NCBI GenBank assembly: GCA_963751395.1
Contig: CAVVUC010000001.1
Coordinates: forward strand, 1,612,001-1,676,000
DNA length: 64,000 bases
DNA from: CAVVUC01 sp963751395
GTDB taxonomy: Bacteria > Verrucomicrobiota > Verrucomicrobiia > Chthoniobacterales > Chthoniobacteraceae
Direction: 5' to 3'
This document shows positions 52,703 through 62,101 of the stretch, piece by piece. Position numbers and translations under genes: made by a program. Positions within the stretch are counted from its first letter, which is position 1. Every line of letters starts with the position of its first letter. Below the pieces are notes generated by a model that saw only the letters and a list, made by a program, of their open reading frames with translations, was not told where the DNA came from and searched no databases.

Positions 52703-53728
52703 ATGCCAGTTCGTTTAGGTCGTTTCGAAATGCCCAAGTCTCTCGTCAAGGATGAGAGCACCGCCACTGAAACTTACGCCAGGTTCACCGCCGAGCCGTT
52801 CGAGGCCGGATACGGTCACACCATCGGCAACTCACTCCGCCGCGTCCTGCTCTCGTCGCTCGAAGGCGCCGCGATCACCTCGGTGAAAATCAACGGCGCC
52901 CAGCACGAGTTCGGCACGCTGCCGAATGTCGTGGAGGACGTGACCGACATCGTTTTGAACCTGAAAAAGATCAAGTTTGTCGCGCACGACCACGAGGTCC
53001 GGACACTTGCGCTCACCGTGAACAAAGAGGGCGAAGTCAAGGCCGCCGACATCCAGGAAGTGGCCGGATGCGAGGTGCTGAACAGAGACCAGATCATCTG
53101 CACCCTCGACAAGAAGCTGAAGTTTGAAGCCGAACTCGAAGTCCGGGTCGGCCGCGGATTCGCCACCGGCGATGAAAACAAGCATCCCGACCAGCCGATC
53201 GGCGTCATCCCGATCGACTCGATCTTTTCGCCGGTCACCCGCGTGAAATACACGGTCGGCAACACCCGCGTCGGCCAGCGCACCGACTACGACAAGCTCG
53301 ACCTCGAAATCTGGACCGACGGCCGGATCAGTCCGCAGGACGCGCTGGTGCAGGCATCGTCCATTTTGAAGAAACACTTCGAGCCGTTCTACGCCTACGA
53401 CGAGAACGCCGTTCAGTTCGACGAGACACCGCAGGCGCAGAGCCAGGAGAACCAGAAGCTCAAGAAGCTCCTGAACATGAGCGTCAACGAGATCGAGCTC
53501 TCCGTGCGCGCGGCGAACTGCTTGAACAACGCCAACATCACCACCGTCGGCCAGCTCGCGCAGAAGACCGAGGCCGAGATGCTCAAGTATCGCAACTTCG
53601 GCAAGAAATCGTTGAACGAGATCAAGGACAAGCTGCTCCAGCTCGGCCTCAGCCTCGGGCAGAAATTCGAGCCGGGCCTCGTCGAGGCTGCGCCCAACGC
53701 CGAGCCGGTCGAAGAAGAAACCGAATAG
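52703..53728 (+). CDS. rpoA: DNA-directed RNA polymerase subunit alpha
   Basis: The 341-residue product has the alpha N-terminal dimerisation domain (PFEAGYGHTIGNSLRRVLLS, GAAITSVKINGAQHEF) and the C-terminal domain (IELSVRAANCLNNANITTVG, FGKKSLNEIKDKL). It assembles the polymerase core and contacts UP elements and activators. It is followed by rplQ, but the usual upstream partners rpsM, rpsK and rpsD are absent here. Confidence 0.98.
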   Translation: MPVRLGRFEMPKSLVKDESTATETYARFTAEPFEAGYGHTIGNSLRRVLLSSLEGAAITSVKINGAQHEFGTLPNVVEDVTDIVLNLKKIKFVAHDHEVRTLALTVNKEGEVKAADIQEVAGCEVLNRDQIICTLDKKLKFEAELEVRVGRGFATGDENKHPDQPIGVIPIDSIFSPVTRVKYTVGNTRVGQRTDYDKLDLEIWTDGRISPQDALVQASSILKKHFEPFYAYDENAVQFDETPQAQSQENQKLKKLLNMSVNEIELSVRAANCLNNANITTVGQLAQKTEAEMLKYRNFGKKSLNEIKDKLLQLGLSLGQKFEPGLVEAAPNAEPVEEETE

Positions 53729-53767
53729 CGCGGACACCTCAACACCAACTCACACATCTAGCATTTT

Positions 53768-54271
53768 ATGCGTCACGGAAAAAAAACGGTCAAACTGGGC
53801 CGCTCGCAGTCCCACCGGAAGGCACTGCTCGCGAACCAGATTTGCAGTCTCATCGAACACAACCGCATCAAAACCACCCTCGCCAAGGCCAAGGCCGTTC
53901 GTCCGCTTGCGGACAAAATGGTCACCCTCGGCAAGACCGGCACCCTTCACGCACGGCGCACCGCCCTTTCGGTGCTCCGGCAGAAAGACGCCGTGAAGAA
54001 ACTCTTCGAGGAAATCGCGCCCCGTTCGGCGACGCGGCTCGGCGGCTACACCCGCATCGTCAAGCTCGGGTACCGCAAGAGCGACGCCGCCGAGATGGCC
54101 TTCATCGAATGGGTCGATGCGCCCGTCGTTGAAGAGTCCATCGAGATCGCGCCCGAGAAGGCCAGGGGCAAGAAAGCCAAAGCCGAAGCCGCAGCAGAGG
54201 GCGAAGCGCCCAAGGCGAAGAAGCCCCGCGCAGCCAAGGCGAAAGCAGCGGCTGCCGAAGAGGCGAAGTAA
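53768..54271 (+). CDS. rplQ: 50S ribosomal protein L17 with Ala/Lys-rich tail
   Basis: The first 120 residues match L17 (MRHGKKTVKLGRSQSHRKAL, IRTTL-type region HNRIKTTLAKAKAVRPLADK). The remaining 45 residues are a low-complexity Lys/Ala/Glu tail (EKARGKKAKAEAAAEGEAPK). L17 is usually 115-130 residues, so the tail is an extension seen in some phyla. It starts 39 bp after rpoA. Confidence 0.97.
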   Translation: MRHGKKTVKLGRSQSHRKALLANQICSLIEHNRIKTTLAKAKAVRPLADKMVTLGKTGTLHARRTALSVLRQKDAVKKLFEEIAPRSATRLGGYTRIVKLGYRKSDAAEMAFIEWVDAPVVEESIEIAPEKARGKKAKAEAAAEGEAPKAKKPRAAKAKAAAAEEAK

Positions 54272-54294
54272 CCGCGGGTCTGAATCAATCCAGC

Positions 54295-54326
54295 AAGGCC
54301 ATCCTCGAACACTCGGGGATGGCCTT
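54295..54326 (+). terminator. Terminator of the rpoA-rplQ unit
   Basis: AAGGCCATCC (54295-54304) pairs perfectly with GGATGGCCTT (54317-54326), 24 bp after the rplQ stop. Only a short T-rich run follows. Confidence 0.75.
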
Positions 54327-54431
54327 TGTGGTTATTGGGTTCAAGGCGACCGGGCTTTGCGCAGAGATCGGATGAACGTCGCCGGCCAATGATGACCGTT
54401 TTCTGGATCATCAAATCGGTGGTCCGCAAAA

Positions 54432-56147
54432 TCAGTGGGGTTCCGACTCTTTCGCAGGCGCCGTTTGCATTGCTTGTATCACGAGTTCCATTTCTTCCGG
54501 GAAGAGTGGCGCTTGCCGGGCAATCTCAAGAAAATGCCGCGCTTTTTCGTGGTCATCCATTGCCGCGAGAACGATGCCGTAATAGGCAGCGACGTCGGGG
54601 GTTTCAAGTTGCGCCGGCGGCAACGCCTGCAACACCTGAAGCGCCTCCGCCGTGCGTTTCTTGCAATGCAGTGCGAATGCGTAAGTCGAAACGTAGGCGG
54701 CATTGTCCGGGTGCTTTTGAAATAATTGCAGCGACATTTGATACGCCCGATCGACCTCCTGACGCAGTAGAAGCGAGTGGATGGCAAAATCATTGCGCGC
54801 GTCTTCATTCGTCGGATCGGCTTTGAGAAGATAACTGGCGACCCGCCGCAGTCCCTCGGTGTTTTTCTCGGCAACATAACGACGGTGGAGAATATCGAGT
54901 GCCCACCGGGCATTCTGCGCGTTTTCGATTGCCTTCCAAAGAACTTGTTCCCTCTCCTCAGGCCAGTTCCACTCGGCACTGATTTGGGCAAGCCAGGCGA
55001 TCGCTTCGGGCTGGCCGGCGGTGGCATCGACTGCGGCGGTCCACTCCGATCGGGAAAGGAACTGATTGTCCTGCTCGCGGAGGGCGCGCGCCCGGTAGGC
55101 GTGCCGGAAATGTTCGACAGACTCCCAATTCCCGCGCTGAGTTCTCTTGAGCAGTTCCCGCCAATTACCAAGCTGGAGATAACAGCCAGCGAGTGCAGGC
55201 TGGACATCCAGCATCTGTTCCACCCGGGGAAAACGCTTGACGGCCCACTCCACAGCCGCCGCAGCCAGACCTTCGGTCCTCATCCAGTCAAGAAGCGCCG
55301 CGGCGTCTTTTGGATTTCCAAGGGTCTGCGATTGAATCCTGCCCAGCGCCGCCGCGAACTCCGGAGCGCCGGTCCTCCTGAGAAGGTGGAGATGGAGAAG
55401 ATCATCGGAAAACGCATGTTCAACCCTCGCCACAAGTTTTCGACTCTCGCGCAAAGCCGCCTCCAGCTCCTCACTGGCCTGGTAGCTCGCGACGAGCGAG
55501 CGCATTGCGGGGACGCCGAATTCAGGGTCCGCAGTCAAGCCGGCAAGGAGCCGACGGCCGGCTTCACGCGTCGATGAATCCCCGGACATCGCCTGCGCTC
55601 TGCCTAGAGGGTGGGAGTATTCCGCATTGTGGGGGGCCAGCCGGGCGGCTTCGGAATAATAACGCGCGGCCTCCGGGTAATTCTCTGCGTTCAAGGCGAC
55701 AGCTCCGAACGCCGCCTGCACGTCCGCGCGCTGCCTTTCCGCCTCGCCGATCCGCGCCAGAGCCGTTCGTGCCACCGCCTTCTGGCCATAATTCAAGGCT
55801 GTGGAGGCATAGGCAACGAGTGATTCGACAGATCCTTTGGAAAGTTTTACCGCGCGTTCGCGCCAGATCATCGCATCTGGATTCCGCTCCTGCTCACATA
55901 ACTCCGCGATCACGTTAAAAGCGGGAACGTAGCGTTCATTGATCTCCAAGGCGCGTCTTGCCAGGATCTCAGCCTGCGCGTGATCGCCATTTGCCATGGC
56001 TTTTTGGGCAGCACTGGTGAGCCGCACCGGCTGCAGCATTCTATAATTGGTAAAAACAATGATTGCGCCAGCCGACAGGCCGGCAACTGAGGCAACCAGA
56101 ACCCAATACCATCTTTGTTCCCAAAGCTTGGCGGCAAGTTCAACCAT
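54432..56147 (-). CDS. TPR-repeat protein with N-terminal membrane anchor (paralogue 1)
   Basis: The 571-residue product has one membrane segment (WVLVASVAGLSAGAIIVFTN, about residues 14-34) and a long helical TPR array to the C-terminus (AQAEILARRALEINERYVPA, YVSTYAFALHCKKRTAEALQ). The C-terminal block NEDARNDFAIHSLLLRQEVD closely parallels that of the divergent gene at 56375, so the two are paralogues. It probably acts as a membrane-bound scaffold. No enzyme domain is seen. Confidence 0.82.
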   Translation of the reverse strand: MVELAAKLWEQRWYWVLVASVAGLSAGAIIVFTNYRMLQPVRLTSAAQKAMANGDHAQAEILARRALEINERYVPAFNVIAELCEQERNPDAMIWRERAVKLSKGSVESLVAYASTALNYGQKAVARTALARIGEAERQRADVQAAFGAVALNAENYPEAARYYSEAARLAPHNAEYSHPLGRAQAMSGDSSTREAGRRLLAGLTADPEFGVPAMRSLVASYQASEELEAALRESRKLVARVEHAFSDDLLHLHLLRRTGAPEFAAALGRIQSQTLGNPKDAAALLDWMRTEGLAAAAVEWAVKRFPRVEQMLDVQPALAGCYLQLGNWRELLKRTQRGNWESVEHFRHAYRARALREQDNQFLSRSEWTAAVDATAGQPEAIAWLAQISAEWNWPEEREQVLWKAIENAQNARWALDILHRRYVAEKNTEGLRRVASYLLKADPTNEDARNDFAIHSLLLRQEVDRAYQMSLQLFQKHPDNAAYVSTYAFALHCKKRTAEALQVLQALPPAQLETPDVAAYYGIVLAAMDDHEKARHFLEIARQAPLFPEEMELVIQAMQTAPAKESEPH

Positions 56148-56374
56148 GGGTCAGGAAGAGACCATCGTGTGAATGAAGTGTCAAATACGCTCCTCCTCCG
56201 CAACTTGCCTGAACGACGCGGCTCCCACGGGAACGGGAAAAAGAGGGTGTGCTTGGGAAAACACTCGCCGGTCCGGTTTGCTCATTTCACGGACACCCGG
56301 CAGAAATCCATCGAAAGCGCTTCGTTTTGCTCTCATCGTTGAAAGTGGAATGGAATCTGTTACTCTTCATGCCC

Positions 56375-58072
56375 ATGGTCGATTCAGAGCAAGACGAAAG
56401 GAATGTTCGATGGCGCCGTTTTGCAATCATTATTCTCGTTGGTCTTTTCGCCGCCGGACTCTACGCCTCCTATCGCGTTTACCGCAGATACGAGCCGCGG
56501 ATTCTTTGCCGGCGGGCGGTAATGCTGCTGACAGAAGGCAAGCTTTTGGAGGCAGAGTTGGTGGCGCGTCACGTGATGCGGCTCAATCAGTATAACCTCG
56601 ACGCAAACCGCCTCATGGCGAGAATAACCGAGCGATCGAACTCCGAGGATTGTGTCGCCTGGTGGGGGCGTGTCGTCAGACTTCATCCCGGCTCGCTTGA
56701 GGATGTGCTTGCCTTGTCAAAAGCCGCCATGAAATACGGCGTGCCCGCCGTCGCTGAAGAGGCGCTGAAGACGGTCGCCGAGGCAAGCCGGGAAAATGCA
56801 AAGTTTCATGCCGCATCGGGAGACGCTGCTTTGGCGCTGCGCAAACCGCAGGAGGCAGAGCTGCACTACGCCACAGCCCTAAAACTTGAACCGCAGGGCG
56901 AACTCTGGCAGTGGAAAAGCGCCAATCTTCAGTTGCAATCGAGCGATCCCAAGGTGCAGGAGGCGGCGCGCGCGACCATGCAAAGGCTCAGTGTCAGCCC
57001 GTTGGTTCATGCCGATGCGCGTCGGGCTTTGGTGAAAGACGCGCTTGCGCACGATGATTTGCAGGGCGCTCTGCGGCATGCGCTGGAATTACAGGCGGAC
57101 TCAGAAGCGACGGTCCGGGACCGGATGACCTACCTCGACATCCTCGTCGGCTTGCGCGGTGCGGAGTTGCCGAAGCGCCTGGAGGAAATCCAAAAAACTG
57201 CCGTCGCAGAATCCGCTGACACCGCCGCGCTTCTTTCCTGGATGAACGCCAACGGCATGGCATCGCAGGCGATCGACTGGGCGGGCACCCTTCCGCCAAA
57301 AATTCGCAAGACCCCTGACGTCGCGTGCGCGCTCGCTTTTTGTTGCATCACGATGAAGGATTGGAACAGCCTGCTGGGAGCCGTACAAACCGGAAACTGG
57401 GGACATCTCGAGTATATGCGGCTCGCACTCGCGGCTCGAGCCCTCGACGAGCAGCGCCAACCGGACGCTGCCCGGACGCATTGCGATGCGGCCATTGCTT
57501 TGGCCCTCAAAAAGCCGGATACGAGGCAGCTCTTGCTCCAGGCATTTTTGAGCTGGCAGTGGCAGAGTGCCAGGGAGTCCTTGCTCTGGGCCATAGCCAA
57601 ATCTCCACATCAGGCCACAGCGGCATTGCAGATCTTGACGCGCCAGTATTTCGAGAAGCGGGATGCGGAGGGCCTTTTGCGAGTGAGCGAACGAGTGATG
57701 GAGCTTGAACCCTCGAACACCGAGGCAAGAAACAACTACGCGATGTTTTCATTGTTGCGGAATGAACATGTGGATCGGGCATGCAAGATTGCGCAGGAGT
57801 TGTATGAGAATGATCCGAAAAACCCGGAGTTCGCCTCCACCTATGCGTTTGCGCTCCATGTCCAGGGGCAATCGTATCAAGGGCTGGAAGTCATGAACAC
57901 GCTGCCGCAGGAAAAACTGCGCGAACCCTCCACCGCCGCCTACTACGCGATTCTCCTTGCCACCAACGCGGAAACCGCCAAAGCCGCGGAATACTTCGAA
58001 CTGGTGAAAACGGCGTTGCTTTTCCCCGAGGAGTTGGAACTCGTCCGCAAAGCACAGGAACCCAAGAACTGA
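56375..58072 (+). CDS. TPR-repeat protein with N-terminal membrane anchor (paralogue 2)
   Basis: ATG 56375 (MVDSEQDERNVRWRRF) is chosen because the membrane segment FAIIILVGLFAAGLYASYRV follows directly; a longer frame upstream has no support. The 565-residue product is helical with TPR repeats throughout. It shares with the divergent paralogue the blocks RNNYAMFSLLRNEHVDRA, FASTYAFALHVQGQSYQGLE and AAYYAILLATNAETAKAA. The two genes diverge from a 227-bp region. Confidence 0.82.
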   Translation: MVDSEQDERNVRWRRFAIIILVGLFAAGLYASYRVYRRYEPRILCRRAVMLLTEGKLLEAELVARHVMRLNQYNLDANRLMARITERSNSEDCVAWWGRVVRLHPGSLEDVLALSKAAMKYGVPAVAEEALKTVAEASRENAKFHAASGDAALALRKPQEAELHYATALKLEPQGELWQWKSANLQLQSSDPKVQEAARATMQRLSVSPLVHADARRALVKDALAHDDLQGALRHALELQADSEATVRDRMTYLDILVGLRGAELPKRLEEIQKTAVAESADTAALLSWMNANGMASQAIDWAGTLPPKIRKTPDVACALAFCCITMKDWNSLLGAVQTGNWGHLEYMRLALAARALDEQRQPDAARTHCDAAIALALKKPDTRQLLLQAFLSWQWQSARESLLWAIAKSPHQATAALQILTRQYFEKRDAEGLLRVSERVMELEPSNTEARNNYAMFSLLRNEHVDRACKIAQELYENDPKNPEFASTYAFALHVQGQSYQGLEVMNTLPQEKLREPSTAAYYAILLATNAETAKAAEYFELVKTALLFPEELELVRKAQEPKN

Positions 58073-58162
58073 CCTTTCCGGGTGTTACTGCATGCACAGG
58101 CGTTTCGAGTGGGGGCGGATTTCAGAAATTCGATGCGCAAGGGATAAAAAGGGGGAAAACTA

Positions 58163-58191
58163 TTGACAAGAAAAGCAATTCCAACTACAAA
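58163..58191 (+). promoter_or_regulatory. Sigma-70-type promoter of the PEP-CTERM gene
   Basis: TTGACA (58163-58168) is a perfect -35 box. A 17-bp spacer is followed by TACAAA (58186-58191), which matches the -10 consensus at four of six positions. Transcription would start near 58198, favouring the ATG at 58217 over upstream starts. Confidence 0.6.
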
Positions 58192-58216
58192 AGCTTTCAT
58201 GAACGGGATTGCATTT

Positions 58217-59086
58217 ATGGAAAATCGTAGCTTGATGCGCTTCGGCGGGCTTTTTCTTTTATTGGCTTCCATACTCTTCGCAGTGTGCCCCGCGCACGCG
58301 ACCATCAACTTGGGAGCGGCTTCAAATTATGCGGTGTTCGAGCTTGATAACAACTTGTTCAAATTGAGCAACGTAACGGTCAACGGTGATGTTGCGGTCG
58401 GCGCTGGCGGCACCGTGAATGTCGTGGCTCCATCGGTAATTGACGGCGATGTTTACAAGGATTCTACCGCGAGCGTCACAAACGCTGGAACAATAACCGG
58501 CGCCATTTACACTCAGAACATGAGCCAGGCCGTTACGGACGCGATCAACGCTTCAAACGCCGCAAAAGCGCTCGCTGCGACACAAACCTTCAGCAAGATT
58601 ACGGCGAACAAGACCATTACCGGGAATGGAGGCCAGAACGTCATCCAGGTCGCTGGCCTCGATCTCAACAACGAAAACCTGACTCTCAGCGGCGGGGCAA
58701 ACGACAAGTTCTACATTAATATCACAGGCGATTTGATCATGGATGGCACCGCCAAGATCATTCTTACCGGAGGCGTTACCTCGGACAATGTGCTTTTGAA
58801 TTTTACTAAAACGGGTGCAAAACTGACCACGAAGAAAATGGGCAACGTCATCAACGGAATCGTCCTCGCGCCAGACAGCGTGATCTCGTTTTACGGTACT
58901 TTCAACGGCAGAGTCATCGCAGGGGGCGGAACCATGACGTTCCTGTCCGGAGCAGTGGTGAACGGTCCCTCTAACACTCCGATTCCGGAAGTCTCAACCT
59001 TTTTGCCCCTGGGTGTTTTGTTTGCTGGAGCGGCCGGTGCCGAGGCGGTTCGCCGCAAGCGCAAGGCCCTGCTTGCCAGCGCCTAA
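58217..59086 (+). CDS. Ice-binding-like (DUF3494-type) surface protein with PEP-CTERM anchor
   Basis: The product (289 residues) has a signal peptide (GLFLLLASILFAVCPAHA). A beta-solenoid-like domain follows with regular phrases (VNGDVAVGAGGTVNVVAPSV, GNGGQNVIQVAGLDLNNENL, FYINITGDLIMDGTAKIILT, GIVLAPDSVISFYGTFNGRV), like ice-binding/DUF3494 or 'choice-of-anchor' domains. The C-terminus IPEVSTFLPLGVLFAGAAGA followed by RRKRK is a PEP-CTERM variant (PEV). It is likely exported and processed by exosortase. Ice binding itself is not shown. Confidence 0.8.
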   Translation: MENRSLMRFGGLFLLLASILFAVCPAHATINLGAASNYAVFELDNNLFKLSNVTVNGDVAVGAGGTVNVVAPSVIDGDVYKDSTASVTNAGTITGAIYTQNMSQAVTDAINASNAAKALAATQTFSKITANKTITGNGGQNVIQVAGLDLNNENLTLSGGANDKFYINITGDLIMDGTAKIILTGGVTSDNVLLNFTKTGAKLTTKKMGNVINGIVLAPDSVISFYGTFNGRVIAGGGTMTFLSGAVVNGPSNTPIPEVSTFLPLGVLFAGAAGAEAVRRKRKALLASA

Positions 59087-59496
59087 AAATTTCGCGCGCT
59101 GCTCTTCTTCCCGCGCCGGGCGCATTACGCAAGGATGCGGAGTCAGGTAACAATCCCTGATTGTCTTGCTTTGCATGTGCATTTGAACGGGAGATTGAAT
59201 TGACGTTGGCGGGGATCGTCCCTTGCGGAGGGTTGCCGGACCACCCTGCTTGATGGAAACCAGCTTAAACTTTCGTAGCTCATGAAAGCCCTCAGCGGTG
59301 TTGACAGAAGCGGCATCCCACAATGATCGATTGCTGGACGCAAGCCAAACATAGCGGTGGATGAAGCCTCACTTTTCTTCCCTTGCCAGAACTGCTGGAA
59401 TGCGGTAATTATTACAGTCATCGGAAACCAACCGAAGGCACTGGTTTGTAATGTGTGGCTTCGCGGCAGCGATTGATCATTGGCACCCAAGAAACT
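59087..59496. other. 410-bp intergenic region, no gene recognised
   Basis: Separates two PEP-CTERM genes on the same strand. Open frames on either strand are short and compositionally non-coding. No repeat or hairpin strong enough to call was seen. Confidence 0.5.
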
Positions 59497-61440
59497 ATGA
59501 GCGCGGCAGCCCATTCCAAATCAATGAGCACGCTCCGTGGCAGAGCCGCACGGTTCCTTGTCAGAAATACGCGATTCTTCAAACACCGAGCCGGCCTGTT
59601 GCTCGCGGCTTTTGCCTTGCTCCCTGCCGCGCCAGCCGCGCGCGCGACCAGCCGCACATGGACGGGCACGACGGATGCCACATGGGCAACCAACACGAAC
59701 TGGGCGGACAGCACGGTGCCCTACGCGGGAGACACGGCAACCTTCAATGCCGCCAGTGGTTTCACCACCATCAGTCTCGGCCCTGGCGTCACGATCGACG
59801 CGATCCTCTTCACCACCGGCAGTGCGGCGGCCTATACCATCGGCAGCGGGGCAGTGGACTCAGAGACTCTCACTTTGAGCGCCTCCGGTGCCGTTACGAT
59901 GAACTCCGACGTGATCAACGACCAAGTGTTCAACTCGGCCATCGCCCTCGGCACGGGCACCGCCAACGATTCCTTCTCCTTCACGAACAACAGCACAACC
60001 AATAGCCTCACCTTCGCCGGCAGCATCAGCGGCGGCACCAACACCGGCACGATGACGCTTGCCGTTGCCGGCTCTGGCGCTACGAACATCATCGGTCTTA
60101 TCGGCGACGGTTCCGGTGTCGTCGCGCTAACCAAGTCGGGCAGTGGCACACTGACCCTCTCCGGCTCGAACAGTTACACGGGCGGCACGACCGTTGGCAG
60201 CGGCACGCTCCAGGTTGCCGGTGGCGGTTTCATCACCCACACCGGGGAGGTCATGACCATTGGCAGCAACAGCGGCGACAACGGTTCACTCAGCATCACC
60301 GGCGGGAATGTCAACAACTCCACGGGTGTCATCGGAGACAGTGCTGGTTCCAATGGCAAGGCAACGATCAGCAGCGGGACCTGGAGCAACAGCACTCTCT
60401 ACGTCGGCCTCTCCGGCACCGGGGCGTTGAACATCACCGGCGGGAGTGTCAACAGCTCGATAGGGGTCGTTGGCGACAGTGTTGGTTCCAATGGCATGGT
60501 GACGATCAGCAACGGGAGTTGGAGCAACAGCATTCTCGACATCGGTTCCTCCGGCACCGGGGCGTTGCATATCAGCGGCGGCAACGTCAACGACACCTCA
60601 TGCGACATCGGCACCAGTTCTGGTTCGAATGGCACGGCAACAATCAGCAGCGGGACCTGGACTAACACCAGCAGTCTCACCGTCGGCAATCGAGGCAACG
60701 GGGCGCTGAATATCGGCGGTGGCACAGTGACGAACTTATCGGCCACCATTGGCAGCAAAGCTGGATCCAACGGCACGGCGGCGATCACCAGTGGGACATG
60801 GACGATCGGTATCAGCCTCACCGTCGGCGACCAAGGCACGGGAGCCCTGGACCTCGCCGAAAGCGGCGTGGTCAACGTCAACGACGGCGCCGGCACGGTG
60901 ATCATTGCCAGTCGCGCGAGCGGGACTGGCACGCTAAATCTTGGGACTGGCGGAATGGCGGGAACACTAGGCGCGGCGATCGTCACTGGAGGTTTGGGCA
61001 CGGCAACAGTGAACTTCAACCACAACTCCAGCGGCTACACATTCAGCCCGCTCTTGACCGGCAGCCTCTCCGTCAACCAGACAGGCCCCGGCACGACGAT
61101 CCTCGCCGGTTCAAACACCTACACCGGCGCGACCAACGTGAATGCCGGCACGCTTGCTTTTGACTTCAGCCAAACGCTCAGCGGCGGCCTCGCGATCGCC
61201 ACCAGCGGCACGGCGGTTTTGACGGCGCACACCGGAGGTGCCGCGAACGTGAAGGTCTTGGACGTGACGGGATTGACGATCTCAGGAACGACGCCGTTTG
61301 TCGGCGGCGAAGGCAAGGATTGGAGCGGGCTGGCCTCGCCGGCCCCGGTTCCTGAACCCAGTTCACTCCGGTTGGTTCTCGCAGGCGTGATCGCAGCAGG
61401 TCTGCTCTGGTGTCCGTTGACGCGAGGACGGAGCGGTTAG
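59497..61440 (+). CDS. Beta-strand repeat protein with PEP-CTERM anchor
   Basis: From ATG 59497 (MSAAAHSKSMSTLRGRAARF; ATG 59524 is an alternative) the product (647 residues) has a signal peptide. The repeat opener TWTGTTDATWATNTNWADST is followed by a beta-strand repeat (ALTKSGSGTLTLSGSNSYTG). About seven repeats of the type GALNITGGSVNSSIGVVGDS / NGTATISSGTWTNTSSLTVG (about residues 255-480) form a solenoid. A second beta-strand repeat follows, and the C-terminus is VPEPSSLRLVLAGVIAAGLL. It is a surface or matrix protein sorted by exosortase; its ligand is unknown. Confidence 0.88.
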   Translation: MSAAAHSKSMSTLRGRAARFLVRNTRFFKHRAGLLLAAFALLPAAPAARATSRTWTGTTDATWATNTNWADSTVPYAGDTATFNAASGFTTISLGPGVTIDAILFTTGSAAAYTIGSGAVDSETLTLSASGAVTMNSDVINDQVFNSAIALGTGTANDSFSFTNNSTTNSLTFAGSISGGTNTGTMTLAVAGSGATNIIGLIGDGSGVVALTKSGSGTLTLSGSNSYTGGTTVGSGTLQVAGGGFITHTGEVMTIGSNSGDNGSLSITGGNVNNSTGVIGDSAGSNGKATISSGTWSNSTLYVGLSGTGALNITGGSVNSSIGVVGDSVGSNGMVTISNGSWSNSILDIGSSGTGALHISGGNVNDTSCDIGTSSGSNGTATISSGTWTNTSSLTVGNRGNGALNIGGGTVTNLSATIGSKAGSNGTAAITSGTWTIGISLTVGDQGTGALDLAESGVVNVNDGAGTVIIASRASGTGTLNLGTGGMAGTLGAAIVTGGLGTATVNFNHNSSGYTFSPLLTGSLSVNQTGPGTTILAGSNTYTGATNVNAGTLAFDFSQTLSGGLAIATSGTAVLTAHTGGAANVKVLDVTGLTISGTTPFVGGEGKDWSGLASPAPVPEPSSLRLVLAGVIAAGLLWCPLTRGRSG

Positions 61441-62101
61441 CCGCTGAACCAACATCGGGAATCCGAACCGAAGGAGCGATACTGTCATCCCGGCGTCGCT
61501 TTTGCATTCCGGGGGACCAAAAGCGTTTGGATTTCCTGTTGCGGCGCCGCATCCGCTTCATCGGCGGTCGCGCAGCCGGCAACAACCTGCTCCGCGATCT
61601 GCTGACCGAGATCGCGTTCGCGGCGCAGGACCGCTTGAACCCGAACGCCGCGATGGAGGCCCGGAGGGCCGGAAAGAAATTAGCCGGTGGTGGAGTGAGG
61701 AACGAACGGAACCACCGGGAACCCGCAATGGCAGGGCATTCGCCCCGGCAGGTGCGGCGGAGCCGGCGAGGATCAGACGTTCCTCCGCACCCTTCGGGGC
61801 GGTTCGCTTTTTTGCGCCGATCCGGTGGTTTCGCTTCGCTTCACCACCGGCTAATTTCCGGTGTCCCTCCGGGACAAAACGCCCGCTCTCATCGGCAATC
61901 GCGGCGCAAGACCGCTTGAATGCTTCTGGAACGGACGGACGCCGGCAATGATCCCTGCTGGAGAGAGCGCGCGTAACGGTTCTCCCACGCGCCATGGTAA
62001 ACGAACACAGGACGTCCGTTTGCCTCGAATGTGCAGGCGCGAAAGACAAGATCGAATCCACTGGCATGAGTCTCCAGCGGATCCTGATCCGCAGCCAGGA
62101 T
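61441..62101. repeat. Repeat-filled intergenic region with long inverted repeat
   Basis: No gene is supported in these 661 bp. A perfect 16-bp inverted pair AAATTAGCCGGTGGTG (61677-61692) and CACCACCGGCTAATTT (61842-61857) encloses a 149-bp interior. Outside and inside it, the phrase GCGGCGCAGGACCGCTTGAA (about 61620-61639) recurs with one change near 61898-61917. The structure resembles a dispersed intergenic repeat family rather than coding DNA. Confidence 0.7.
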
